A stretch of 64,000 nt of DNA from assembly GCF_900240265.1 (NCBI RefSeq), contig NZ_LT964739.1:1322663-1386662 (forward strand), given 5' to 3'. Shown in pieces: positions 45,776 through 53,455 of this stretch (within the stretch, counting starts at the first letter, position 1; the number at the start of each line of letters is the position of its first letter). The stretch is from Galactobacillus timonensis (GTDB taxonomy: Bacteria; Bacillota_I; Bacilli_A; Erysipelotrichales; Erysipelotrichaceae). Made by a program: the position numbers and the translations under genes. Below the pieces are notes generated by a model. The model made no database searches. It was not told where the DNA came from and saw only the letters and a list, made by a program, of their open reading frames with translations.

Positions 45776-47512
45776 TTATGCCTCCGTATACTGGGTTGCG
45801 GCAATCTGCTGGTAGAGGGAGCAGTTCTTCAGCAGCTGGCTGTGTGTTCCCTGGCCGACGATTCTGCCCTCATCGAGGACGATGATGTCGTCAGCGTCGC
45901 GGATTGTTTCGATGCGCTGTGAAACGAGAACGGTTGTGATGCCTGCCGTTTCCTTCTTCAGGGCTGCGCGCAGGGCGCGGTCCGTCTTGTAGTCAAGGGC
46001 GGAGAAGGCGTCATCGAAGATATAGAACTCGGGCGTGCGCAGAATGGCACGAGCGATGGAGATGCGCTGTTTCTGGCCGCCGGACACATTGGATCCGCCG
46101 CGGGCAATCGGGGCATCATCCTTTCCTTCCATGCGGTCGGTAAACTCGGCAGCCTGCGCGATTTCCAGCGCCTGGTGGGTGTCCATCTTTGATTCATGCT
46201 TTCCGTAATGGACGTTGGAAGCGACGGTTCCCGAAAGCAGCGTCGCTTTCTGGGCGGCATAGCCGATGCGGCTGCGCAGTTCCTTCTGGGCGATGTTTTT
46301 CACATCTACGCCGTCAACGAGGATTTCACCTTCATCGGCGTCATACAGGCGGGGAATGAGGTTGACGAGAGTCGTCTTTCCGGATCCGGTGGAGCCGATG
46401 ATGGCGAGCGTCTTTCCTTTTTCGACCTTGAAGCAGATATCATCGAGCGCCTTGCGGCGGGTGCCAGGATAGGTGAAGCTGACGTGACGGAATTCGAGGC
46501 AGCCTTCCGGGGCAGGTGAAACGGGATCTGCAGCATCCTTGATGGAAGGCGAATGGCTCAGCACTTCCTTGATACGGTCCGCCGAGATCGCTGCCCGCGG
46601 GTACATGTTCAATGCGCCGTTGAGGTTCATGAAGGACTGAATGAGGCTGGCCGTATACGAGGAGAAAACGACCATGGAGGAGAAGACCGTAAGCTGTTCG
46701 GCGGCTCCGGCGGCGGCAATCATGGAGGCGCCGGTGAGATAGATGCCCGCCATCAGCATGTTGGAGGTGAACTTGATCGCCGGCCGCATGAGGCTCATGG
46801 CATGGTGGGCTTTGCGTTCACTTTCGGCCAGAACGTCATTTTCGTGTTCAAACTTCTGTTCCTGATAGTCTTCGGCGTTGTTGGCGCGGATGACATAGAT
46901 GCCGGTCAGATTTTCGCGAAGTACGCGGCTGAGACGGTCGGTGTATTCCTGACGCTTGCGCAGACGGGGATGGGCATAATTGATCAGAAAAATGATGATC
47001 AGCCACATGAACACCATGGCGATGACTGTGAGCTTGGTCCAGGCGGGATAGTGGTTGGCAATCTTGACCATTGCCCATACGGCATAGGTAACAGCCATGA
47101 TGGCAAAGCGCAGGCCCCTGGAAAGGAAGTTCTGTATCTGGGTCACATCGTTGGTGGAACGGGTAATGAGCGAGGCCGTGGAGAAGCTGTCCATCTCTGC
47201 CAGCGAAAAGGCTTCGATGTGTTCATAGATCTTTTTACGCAGATCTCTGGAAAAGGAGGCGGACAGTTTCTCGGAAAACAGCTGGGCAAGGATTGCGCTG
47301 GCGGCAGCCGCCAGGGCACATCCAAGCATCAGTAGTCCGCTGTGTACGATGTCAGACGATGTTCCGCTGCCGGTTTCGACGAGTTCCGTGATCATCTCCA
47401 TGTAATCGGGCATGCGAAGGGTATAACCAACCTGCCCCAGGACAAAGATAACCGTCAGAACCAGAAGGAAATACTGGTGACGGGTCATAATCTGTTTCAT
47501 TAAACGGAACAT
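45776..47512 (-). CDS. ABC exporter half-transporter, permease-ATPase fusion (first gene)
   Basis: A 578-residue half-transporter: membrane domain in the first 320 residues (LRMPDYMEMITELVETGSG in the first loop), ATPase with Walker A GSTGSGKTT (about 372-380) and signature VSGGQKQRISIARA (about 477-490). In the D-loop and Walker B area it reads IFDDAFSALD, so the catalytic Walker B glutamate is aspartate. Such an asymmetric ATP site is typical of heterodimeric ABC exporters and supports pairing with the neighbouring gene. It follows the MarR gene by 2 nt. Confidence 0.92.
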   Translation of the reverse strand: MFRLMKQIMTRHQYFLLVLTVIFVLGQVGYTLRMPDYMEMITELVETGSGTSSDIVHSGLLMLGCALAAAASAILAQLFSEKLSASFSRDLRKKIYEHIEAFSLAEMDSFSTASLITRSTNDVTQIQNFLSRGLRFAIMAVTYAVWAMVKIANHYPAWTKLTVIAMVFMWLIIIFLINYAHPRLRKRQEYTDRLSRVLRENLTGIYVIRANNAEDYQEQKFEHENDVLAESERKAHHAMSLMRPAIKFTSNMLMAGIYLTGASMIAAAGAAEQLTVFSSMVVFSSYTASLIQSFMNLNGALNMYPRAAISADRIKEVLSHSPSIKDAADPVSPAPEGCLEFRHVSFTYPGTRRKALDDICFKVEKGKTLAIIGSTGSGKTTLVNLIPRLYDADEGEILVDGVDVKNIAQKELRSRIGYAAQKATLLSGTVASNVHYGKHESKMDTHQALEIAQAAEFTDRMEGKDDAPIARGGSNVSGGQKQRISIARAILRTPEFYIFDDAFSALDYKTDRALRAALKKETAGITTVLVSQRIETIRDADDIIVLDEGRIVGQGTHSQLLKNCSLYQQIAATQYTEA

Positions 47513-47514
47513 AG

Positions 47515-47961
47515 TCAGTCTTCCGCTTCCTTTTCTATACTGCGACAGTACGCTGACACTTTGCTGAGAAGGGCATAGAGCTGTTTCTTCTCTTCTTCAT
47601 TCAGACAGCCAAAACATTTTTCGGCGGTCTTACTGCGCTTGTTATGGAGCTTGATGGCGGCTTCTATACCTGCTTGCGTGAGATACAGTTCCTTCTGGCG
47701 CTGGTCTTTGGGACTGTTTTTCTTTTCAAGCAACTCCATCTTTTCAAGTTTCTTGATGGCGACGGTCAAAGACTGGGGCCTGATCTCCAGTGTTTCGGCC
47801 AGCTGTTTCTGTGTGATGCCCGGATGATGGCGCAGTACATTGAGCATGCGGCCGTAGCCGTGCAGTTCTTCGGGGTCATCGGCCGGGTCTGAGAAGCGGA
47901 TTCTTCGGACGGATCCGTGGATGATGCCCAGCTGATGGAGCAGATCTTCATCGATTTTCAT
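47515..47961 (-). CDS. MarR-family regulator
   Basis: A 148-residue winged-helix repressor. The HTH is MLNVLRHHPGITQKQLAETLEIRPQSLTVAIKKLEKMELLEKK (about 38-80) with the wing SPKDQRQKELYLTQAG. ATG 47961 is chosen because GAGGAGG is directly upstream; a GTG-like extension to 47976 is not needed. First gene of the MarR-ABC-ABC operon, and a large palindrome lies just upstream, consistent with autoregulation of the exporter. Confidence 0.93.
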   Translation of the reverse strand: MKIDEDLLHQLGIIHGSVRRIRFSDPADDPEELHGYGRMLNVLRHHPGITQKQLAETLEIRPQSLTVAIKKLEKMELLEKKNSPKDQRQKELYLTQAGIEAAIKLHNKRSKTAEKCFGCLNEEEKKQLYALLSKVSAYCRSIEKEAED

Positions 47962-47981
47962 AAGTCCTCCTCGCATTCTAT

Positions 47982-48013
47982 TTAATAAGGTATCTTATAA
48001 TAAGATATATTAA
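47982..48013. promoter_or_regulatory. MarR-type operator, nested palindromes
   Basis: TATCTTAT-A-ATAAGATA (47991-48007) is a perfect 17-bp palindrome. It is flanked by TTAATA (47982-47987) and TATTAA (48008-48013), also mirror-related. It is 21 bp from the MarR start codon and overlaps the region of the only plausible minus-strand promoter (TTATTA, 17 nt, TAGAAT). Size and AT-rich symmetry fit a MarR dimer site. Confidence 0.65.
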
Positions 48014-48048
48014 TAAATGGGATGTGCAACTGTTTTTTTTACCTGCTG

Positions 48049-48075
48049 CGGATGGAAATTCAGAATTTTCATCCG
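48049..48075. repeat. Long inverted repeat upstream of the MBL gene
   Basis: CGGATGGAAATTC-A-GAATTTTCATCCG: 13-bp arms with one G-T wobble around a single base. No T-tract follows, so an operator is more likely than a terminator. It lies about 75 bp before the hydrolase start. Confidence 0.5.
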
Positions 48076-48150
48076 GGAGGGTGCGGATTCTGGTCTTCAA
48101 ACGGTCAGGTTTTTGTTTAGCATAATGAAAAGAAAAGTGAGGGATTGGAT

Positions 48151-49257
48151 ATGCCGGGAAGTTTTCGGAAGTCGCCGTTGTACTACGGGATGCCGCGTCC
48201 GATTCATAGTGATCTGAAGGACAGGCGCATTGTTCAGGAGGCGGAACATCCGGTTCGCTGGAGCTTCATGAAGATTCTGCGGGAGTTCAGCACGCTGAAG
48301 CAGTTCTATCCCGACATCAATCCCTATACGGAGGTCTATCAGGTACGTGACAATACATGGGCACTGTACAATGACAGCTTTGACGGTGCCGGCGATGTGT
48401 GGATGTATCTGGTCAACGGGCCGAAGAAGGCGCTGCTTGTGGACACGAGCTTCGGCGTCGGCGATCTGAAAGGGCTGATTCATAAGCTTGTCGGTGACAA
48501 GGAACTGATCGTGGTCAATACGCATGCACACTTTGATCATGCCTATGGCAATGCACAGTTTAATCGGGTGTACTGCCATGAATATGAGGCGGCAGATCTA
48601 AAGACAAAGAATAATCCGGACATTTGGGACTATCTTTTCAATCAGACGGGACATGATCTCGATGTCTGGGGAGAGACGGTTCATCCGGGTGAGCCGGTGT
48701 ATACGAAGTTTGATCGGAAGGATATCATTGTGGATCTGGACCATAAGGAAAGCTACCGGCCGTATGAGATTGTCGGTGTTCCGGATGGATATCTGTTTGA
48801 TCTTGGTGATGGGTATGAGGTGGAACTGGTACATCTTCCGCATCATACGCTTGGCATGAGCGGCTATTACGACCATGTGACGCATTGTCTTTTTGCGGGT
48901 GATCTTACCGGTGGAAGAGGTGTGAAAGCCGGTACTCCGCATGGTGAGTACGGTACGGTTGAGGCACTTCACGATGCGTTGAAGAAGCTGCAGCCGAGGT
49001 TCCCTGAGATCTCCGGTGTCTTCCCAGGACACGGGGCATGGGATGTTTCACCGGTATGTCTGCAGTATCTTCTGGATACGACGGAGAGGATCATGAAGGA
49101 TCCGGAACATCCGGACAAGATTACGAAGTTTACGACGCCGGATGGTGTGAAGCACGTGAGTGCGGCACGTCTGATCGAGCAGTGGACAGCACTTCGCTAC
49201 AATCCGGAGCGGATCTTTGAGAGGCAGTTTTTTGAGGATGTGCCGCAATCAGTCTGA
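48151..49257 (+). CDS. MBL-fold metallo-hydrolase
   Basis: A 368-residue metallo-beta-lactamase-fold hydrolase. The metal site is spelled by NTHAHFDHAYG (HxHxDH, about residues 128-138), HHTLGMSGYYD (about 231-241), GDLTGGRG (about 249-256) and FPGHGAWD (about 291-298). The 80-residue N-terminal lead-in with YEVYQVRDNTWALYNDSFDG is a small extra part before the fold. Substrate is not predictable. ATG 48151 follows GAGGGATTGG. A terminator follows immediately. Confidence 0.88.
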   Translation: MPGSFRKSPLYYGMPRPIHSDLKDRRIVQEAEHPVRWSFMKILREFSTLKQFYPDINPYTEVYQVRDNTWALYNDSFDGAGDVWMYLVNGPKKALLVDTSFGVGDLKGLIHKLVGDKELIVVNTHAHFDHAYGNAQFNRVYCHEYEAADLKTKNNPDIWDYLFNQTGHDLDVWGETVHPGEPVYTKFDRKDIIVDLDHKESYRPYEIVGVPDGYLFDLGDGYEVELVHLPHHTLGMSGYYDHVTHCLFAGDLTGGRGVKAGTPHGEYGTVEALHDALKKLQPRFPEISGVFPGHGAWDVSPVCLQYLLDTTERIMKDPEHPDKITKFTTPDGVKHVSAARLIEQWTALRYNPERIFERQFFEDVPQSV

Positions 49258-49266
49258 ACGGGAGTG

Positions 49267-49288
49267 AGCGATCATAGTGATCGCTTTT
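49267..49288 (+). terminator. Terminator of the MBL gene
   Basis: AGCGATCA-TAG-TGATCGCT followed by TTTCT, 10 nt after the stop. Confidence 0.85.
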
Positions 49289-49312
49289 CTGCATTATGGA
49301 GACAGTTGCGGG

Positions 49313-49318
49313 TACAAT
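49313..49318 (+). promoter_or_regulatory. Possible leaderless -10 element
   Basis: TACAAT ends 6 nt before ATG 49325, so transcription would begin at the start codon. No Shine-Dalgarno sequence is present. The upstream -35 is weak. Confidence 0.4.
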
Positions 49319-49324
49319 CCTGTT

Positions 49325-50032
49325 ATGAGTGATTTGTTGAGGACTTCGCTGCGTGTTCTGGAGGATTCGCTTCCGGCTTCGCTGGAAGCGATCTATGCCT
49401 GGAATCTCAAGCATGGGTACGATGTGGAACGGATCGGGAAGTATTCGTATATTTCCTTCGCCATTCCGCTGTATGAGGATACGGAGCGTCTGATCGTTTT
49501 CGTGTATGCGGATGGTCAGCTGATTGCGGATTTTTCGGGCTTTCATGGTCCGGTCGGGACGATCCTGTCGGATACGGAATTCATTGAGGTGTGCCGGCGG
49601 GAGTCGGACTGGATGGATCTGGAGCAGCTTGTGTTCATGAACTTCGCCTTTGACGCAAAAGCGGATGATGAGGTGATGCTCGTGGGAAGCTCCTATGTGT
49701 CGCTGGCATGGCGCAGGCAGGGGATCTTCCGGGAGATGGAACGCTGTGCACAGAGATTTGCGCTTCGTACACATATGGAAGAATGCAGATATATCTGTGT
49801 ATTTTCTCTGGACCCGGATGTGCCGTGCTACGGGCCGGATGCGGTGGATGAGCCGTATGTATATTCCTTTGAGCGTGATGAGCCGCTGCGCAATCGCAAC
49901 ATGCAGATCCTGGAGAAACTCGGCTATCAGGAATATGATGTGGATTTTGGTGAAATCGGAGCGGATGGTGCGAAGCATCGCTTCGCCTGGAAGTCAGAGA
50001 TGGTTGCGGCAGAGGAAGCGGGACAGGCTTAG
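49325..50032 (+). CDS. GNAT-like protein, predicted acetyltransferase
   Basis: A 235-residue protein. The best GNAT evidence is the segment VGSSYVSLAWRRQGIFREMERCAQRFALR (about 118-146), where the R-x-x-G-x-x loop should bind acetyl-CoA. The C-terminal LGYQEYD fits the typical late strand. The N-terminal 110 residues are not recognised. No operon partner: the gene has its own terminator and probable leaderless promoter. Substrate unknown. Confidence 0.6.
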   Translation: MSDLLRTSLRVLEDSLPASLEAIYAWNLKHGYDVERIGKYSYISFAIPLYEDTERLIVFVYADGQLIADFSGFHGPVGTILSDTEFIEVCRRESDWMDLEQLVFMNFAFDAKADDEVMLVGSSYVSLAWRRQGIFREMERCAQRFALRTHMEECRYICVFSLDPDVPCYGPDAVDEPYVYSFERDEPLRNRNMQILEKLGYQEYDVDFGEIGADGAKHRFAWKSEMVAAEEAGQA

Positions 50033-50036
50033 CAGT

Positions 50037-50089
50037 AAAGCAGACCGGGGGACGCGATGGTTGAATCCTTTGTACCGGCCTGCTTTTTT
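50037..50089 (+). terminator. Terminator of the GNAT-like gene
   Basis: AAGCAG-A-CCGG pairs with CCGG-C-CTGCTT over a longer interior, followed by TTTTTT. Confidence 0.75.
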
Positions 50090-50099
50090 AGTGCGTCAC

Positions 50100-50160
50100 T
50101 TGACATATACGGCACGGGGGTATATAAAAGATTCCGGAAGATACCGGCCGGGGGTATCTT
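50100..50160 (+). promoter_or_regulatory. csoR-copA promoter with two CsoR-type operators
   Basis: TTGACA (50100-50105), 17 nt, TATAAA (50123-50128). One operator-like element, TATAC...GGGGGTATA (50106-50124), occupies the spacer and part of the -10. A second, AAGATACC-N7-GGTATCTT (50138-50160), lies just downstream. Both have the G-rich centre flanked by ATAC/GTAT arms seen in CsoR sites. Copper would release CsoR and open the promoter. Confidence 0.7.
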
Positions 50161-50171
50161 GGAGAACAAGT

Positions 50172-50477
50172 ATGGCAAAAGAAAGAACGATGAAGGAAAT
50201 GCACCACATGCCGCGTACAGAGGAAGAAAAAAAGAATCTTCTGGTTCGTCTGCGGCGGGCGGAAGGTCAGATCCGGGGCATTGAGAAGATGGTTGAGAAT
50301 GACATGTACTGTCCCGATATTCTGATTCAGGTCAGTGCGGTGCAGAGTGCTTTGAACAGTTTCAACAAGGAACTGCTGACATGCCACCTGAAGGGGTGCG
50401 TTGCCCAGGATGTGCGCAATGGCAACGATGCCAGCCTGGATGAGCTGGCGGAACTGATGAAGAAGCTGATGAAATAG
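50172..50477 (+). CDS. csoR: CsoR-family copper-sensing repressor
   Basis: A 101-residue helical repressor. LLVRLRRAEGQIRGIEKMVENDMYCPDILIQVSAVQSALNSFNKELLTCHLKGCV holds the Cys...His-x-x-x-Cys copper ligands (Cys in YCPDI, His and Cys in CHLKGC) that define CsoR rather than RcnR or FrmR. ATG 50172 with GGAG upstream. It precedes copA by 13 nt. Two operator-like palindromes upstream fit autoregulation of the csoR-copA unit. Confidence 0.92.
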   Translation: MAKERTMKEMHHMPRTEEEKKNLLVRLRRAEGQIRGIEKMVENDMYCPDILIQVSAVQSALNSFNKELLTCHLKGCVAQDVRNGNDASLDELAELMKKLMK

Positions 50478-50490
50478 AAAAGAGGGGCTT

Positions 50491-53295
50491 ATGAAGCAGT
50501 ACATTATCGGAGGTATGTCCTGTGCCTCCTGCCAGGCGCGTGTGGAAAAGGCTGCGGGTGCGGTTGCCGGAGTTGATTCGGCTGTCGTTTCGCTGCTTAC
50601 AAATACGCTGACGGTGGAAGGTGATCCTCGGGACGCTGACATTATCAAGGCAGTAGAAAATGCCGGTTACACGGCAAAGGTAAAAGGCGCCCAGGCCAAA
50701 TCCGCTCAGGGTGAGTCGGCCAAGCTTGCGGCCGAAGAGGATGCCCTCAAGGATACGACGACGCCGAAGCTGAAGAGGCGGCTGTGGCTGTCGATCGGCT
50801 TTGTGCTGGCGCTCATGTACATTACGATGGGCTACAACATGTGGGACTGGCCGCTGCCGTCGTATTTTACGCATAATCATCTCGGTCTGACGCTGACGCA
50901 GATGCTGCTGGCGATCGCGGTGATGCTGATCAACAAGGATTTCTTTGTTTCGGGATTCAAGAGTCTGTTCCATGGCAGTCCGAATATGGATACGCTGGTG
51001 GCTCTTGGTTCTTCGGTATCCTTTGGCTGGAGTACGTTTGTGTTCTTCAAGATGTGCGGCATGATCACAAACGATGCTTCGAACATGGAACTGATGGAGC
51101 TGTATCATAACGATCTCTACTTCGAGAGTGCGGCGATGATTCCTGCCTTCATTACCATCGGAAAGATGCTGGAGTCGATGTCCAAGGGACGTACGACGGA
51201 TGCTCTGAAGAATCTGATGAAGATGGCACCGAAGACGGCGACTATCCTCAAGGATGGCAAGGAGACGGTCGTCAGTGTCGACGAAGTGAAGGCGGGCGAT
51301 ATCTTCGCGGTCAAGCCCGGGGAAGCAGTTCCGGTTGACGGCATCGTGGAAGAAGGAACCAGCGCCATTGATGAAAGTGTTCTGACCGGTGAATCTCTTC
51401 CGGTAGATAAGGGCCCTGGTGATAAGGTGTCGGCTGCGACAATCAACAGCTCCGGCTATCTAAAGGTCAGAGCGACCCGGGTTGGTGAAGATACAACCTT
51501 TGCGCAGATTATTCAGATGGTATCGGATGCGGCCGGAACCAAGGCTCCGATTGCGCGGATTGCAGATCAGGTTTCAGCAGTATTTGTGCCGGCTGTTATT
51601 GCCATCAGTGCCGTTGTACTTGTGATCTGGCTGATTGTCGGAGCGCCATTGGCAACGGCTTTGAGCCACGCGATTGCGGTACTTGTCATTTCCTGCCCGT
51701 GTGCACTTGGACTTGCGACACCGGTTGCGATCATGGTCGCTAACGGAATGGGTGCGAAGAACGGCATCCTCTTCAAGACTTCGGAAGCGATGGAAAATGC
51801 CGGCAAGGTACAGATCATCGCCTTTGATAAGACCGGAACGATCACGAAGGGGAAACCGACAGTTACGGATATTCTTCCTGCGGAAGGAACCAGCGAAACA
51901 CAGCTTCTGCAGTCTGCACTGAATCTTGAGGCCAGGAGTGAACATCCTCTGGCGCAGGCTGTCGTTCAAAAGGCGGAAGAAGAACATCTCAGTGCACAGG
52001 ATGTCACAGACTTCCAGGCGCTGAGTGGACATGGCGTTCAGGCCCGGCAGAATGGAAAAACTCTGTATGGCGGGTCGATGAAGTCGGTACAGGGCCGGAT
52101 GAAGCTGGATGATTCCTGGATACAGAAGGCCGATGCACTTGCTTCGCAGGGCAAGACGCCGCTGTTCTTTGTGGAAGACGGCAGGCTTGCCGGCGTCATT
52201 GCCGTGGCGGATGTGATCAAGGAAGACTCTCGCAGCGCAATTCAGCAGCTGCAGGCAATGGGCATTGAAACCGTGATGCTGACGGGCGACAATCAGCGGA
52301 CGGCGGAAGCGATCGGAAAGCAGGCCGGTGTTCAGAAGGTAATTGCCGGTGTGCTTCCGGATGAGAAGGAGGCTGTGATCCGTAAGCTTCAGCAGCGTGG
52401 TAAGACGGCGATGGTCGGCGACGGCATCAATGATGCGCCGGCATTGACCCGCGCGGATATCGGCATTGCGATCGGCAGTGGAACAGATGTTGCGATCGAC
52501 AGCGGCGATATCGTTCTGATGAACTCAAAGCTGTCGGATGTTGCGGCGGCGGTTCGTCTGTCACGGCAGGCGCTGCGTACGATTCATGAAAACCTGGTGT
52601 GGGCGTTTGCGTATAACGTGGCTTTGATCCCGATGGCTGCAGGTCTGTACCGTGGCATCTCGATTTCACCGATGTGGGGTGCGGCGGCAATGTCGCTGTC
52701 CAGCTTTACGGTATGCATGAATGCGCTGCGCCTGAACCTGTTTGATGTTCATTCATCGAAGCATGATAAGCCTTTGAAACATCAGGCACTGCCGGAAACG
52801 GAGCAGCCTGTGACAGCCTGCCCGCTTCCCGCAGAACCGGCTAAGGAAGAGGCATCGATGACCATCGGTGTTGATGGAATGATGTGCGAGCACTGCGAGA
52901 AGGCGGTTGCGGATTCACTGAAGAAGATTGACGGCGTTGTGGACGTGCATGCGGATCATGAGGCGAAGAAGGCGGTCGTATCATTTACGAAGCAGCCTCG
53001 TGAAGAAGAAATGAAAAAGGCAGTCGAAACTGCCGGGTATACATATACGGGAATCATCGAAGAAAACAAGGAGGATACGAAGATGACCAAGACAGTGGAT
53101 ATTGAAGGAATGATGTGCGAGCATTGCGAGAAGCGTGTCAAGACGGCGCTGGAGGACGTTGACGGCGTTGTTTCGGCGGACGTTTCCAAGGACCGCAAAA
53201 ATGCGATCGTAACCCTGAGCAGGGACGTCAAGGATGAGGATCTGAAGAAGGCTGTCGAAGCACAGGATTACAAGGTGCTCGGCGTACATGCCTGA
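50491..53295 (+). CDS. copA: Copper-translocating P1B-type ATPase with one N-terminal and two C-terminal HMA domains
   Basis: A 934-residue copper exporter. HMA1 has GGMSCASC (about 7-14). The membrane metal site CPC lies in ISCPCALGLATPVAI (about 398-412), the phosphorylation site DKTGT near 446-450 and GDGINDAPALTRADIGIA near 643-660. A linker (about 770-788) leads to two tandem HMA domains: GVDGMMCEHCEKAV near 794-807 and DIEGMMCEHCEKRV near 869-882. Firmicute CopA normally carries HMAs only at the N-terminus. The last domain is preceded in frame by AAGGAGG and ATG 53083, like a fused copZ gene. It lies under CsoR control. Confidence 0.95.
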   Translation: MKQYIIGGMSCASCQARVEKAAGAVAGVDSAVVSLLTNTLTVEGDPRDADIIKAVENAGYTAKVKGAQAKSAQGESAKLAAEEDALKDTTTPKLKRRLWLSIGFVLALMYITMGYNMWDWPLPSYFTHNHLGLTLTQMLLAIAVMLINKDFFVSGFKSLFHGSPNMDTLVALGSSVSFGWSTFVFFKMCGMITNDASNMELMELYHNDLYFESAAMIPAFITIGKMLESMSKGRTTDALKNLMKMAPKTATILKDGKETVVSVDEVKAGDIFAVKPGEAVPVDGIVEEGTSAIDESVLTGESLPVDKGPGDKVSAATINSSGYLKVRATRVGEDTTFAQIIQMVSDAAGTKAPIARIADQVSAVFVPAVIAISAVVLVIWLIVGAPLATALSHAIAVLVISCPCALGLATPVAIMVANGMGAKNGILFKTSEAMENAGKVQIIAFDKTGTITKGKPTVTDILPAEGTSETQLLQSALNLEARSEHPLAQAVVQKAEEEHLSAQDVTDFQALSGHGVQARQNGKTLYGGSMKSVQGRMKLDDSWIQKADALASQGKTPLFFVEDGRLAGVIAVADVIKEDSRSAIQQLQAMGIETVMLTGDNQRTAEAIGKQAGVQKVIAGVLPDEKEAVIRKLQQRGKTAMVGDGINDAPALTRADIGIAIGSGTDVAIDSGDIVLMNSKLSDVAAAVRLSRQALRTIHENLVWAFAYNVALIPMAAGLYRGISISPMWGAAAMSLSSFTVCMNALRLNLFDVHSSKHDKPLKHQALPETEQPVTACPLPAEPAKEEASMTIGVDGMMCEHCEKAVADSLKKIDGVVDVHADHEAKKAVVSFTKQPREEEMKKAVETAGYTYTGIIEENKEDTKMTKTVDIEGMMCEHCEKRVKTALEDVDGVVSADVSKDRKNAIVTLSRDVKDEDLKKAVEAQDYKVLGVHA
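53068..53085 (+). promoter_or_regulatory. Internal ribosome-binding site within copA, possible free CopZ start
   Basis: AAGGAGG (53068-53074) is followed 8 nt later by in-frame ATG 53083, giving a 70-residue product identical to the last HMA domain (MTKTVDIEGMMCEHC...). A second, weaker AAGGAAGAGG precedes ATG 52858 and would start at the penultimate HMA. The first is an optimal Shine-Dalgarno inside a coding region. Whether it is used is not known. Confidence 0.5.
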
Positions 53296-53298
53296 ATG

Positions 53299-53306
53299 AA
53301 AAAATT
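53299..53306 (+). repeat. Left copy of 8-bp target duplication AAAAAATT
   Basis: Direct repeat with 55859-55866, immediately flanking the proposed ISL3-like element. 8-bp duplications are usual for the family. Confidence 0.6.
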
Positions 53307-53455
53307 GGCGCTTTTGAAATGTGTGGGGTTAGAGTCAAACCGGAGCGATAAATCTCTGGGGTAACTGGCGCCCCATAATCATGAACTCAGCGCCCGAGTC
53401 ATCTGAAGTAAGACATGACCTTACAACTGGTTTGAACAGCTGTGAGGCCAAGTTT

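Noticed and set aside
53320..53455. Repeated GGCGCC/GCGCCC pieces looked like a small repeat array at the IS left end
   Set aside because: Units are not regular and no spacer pattern exists; treated as IS terminal DNA. No CRISPR array was seen anywhere in the window.
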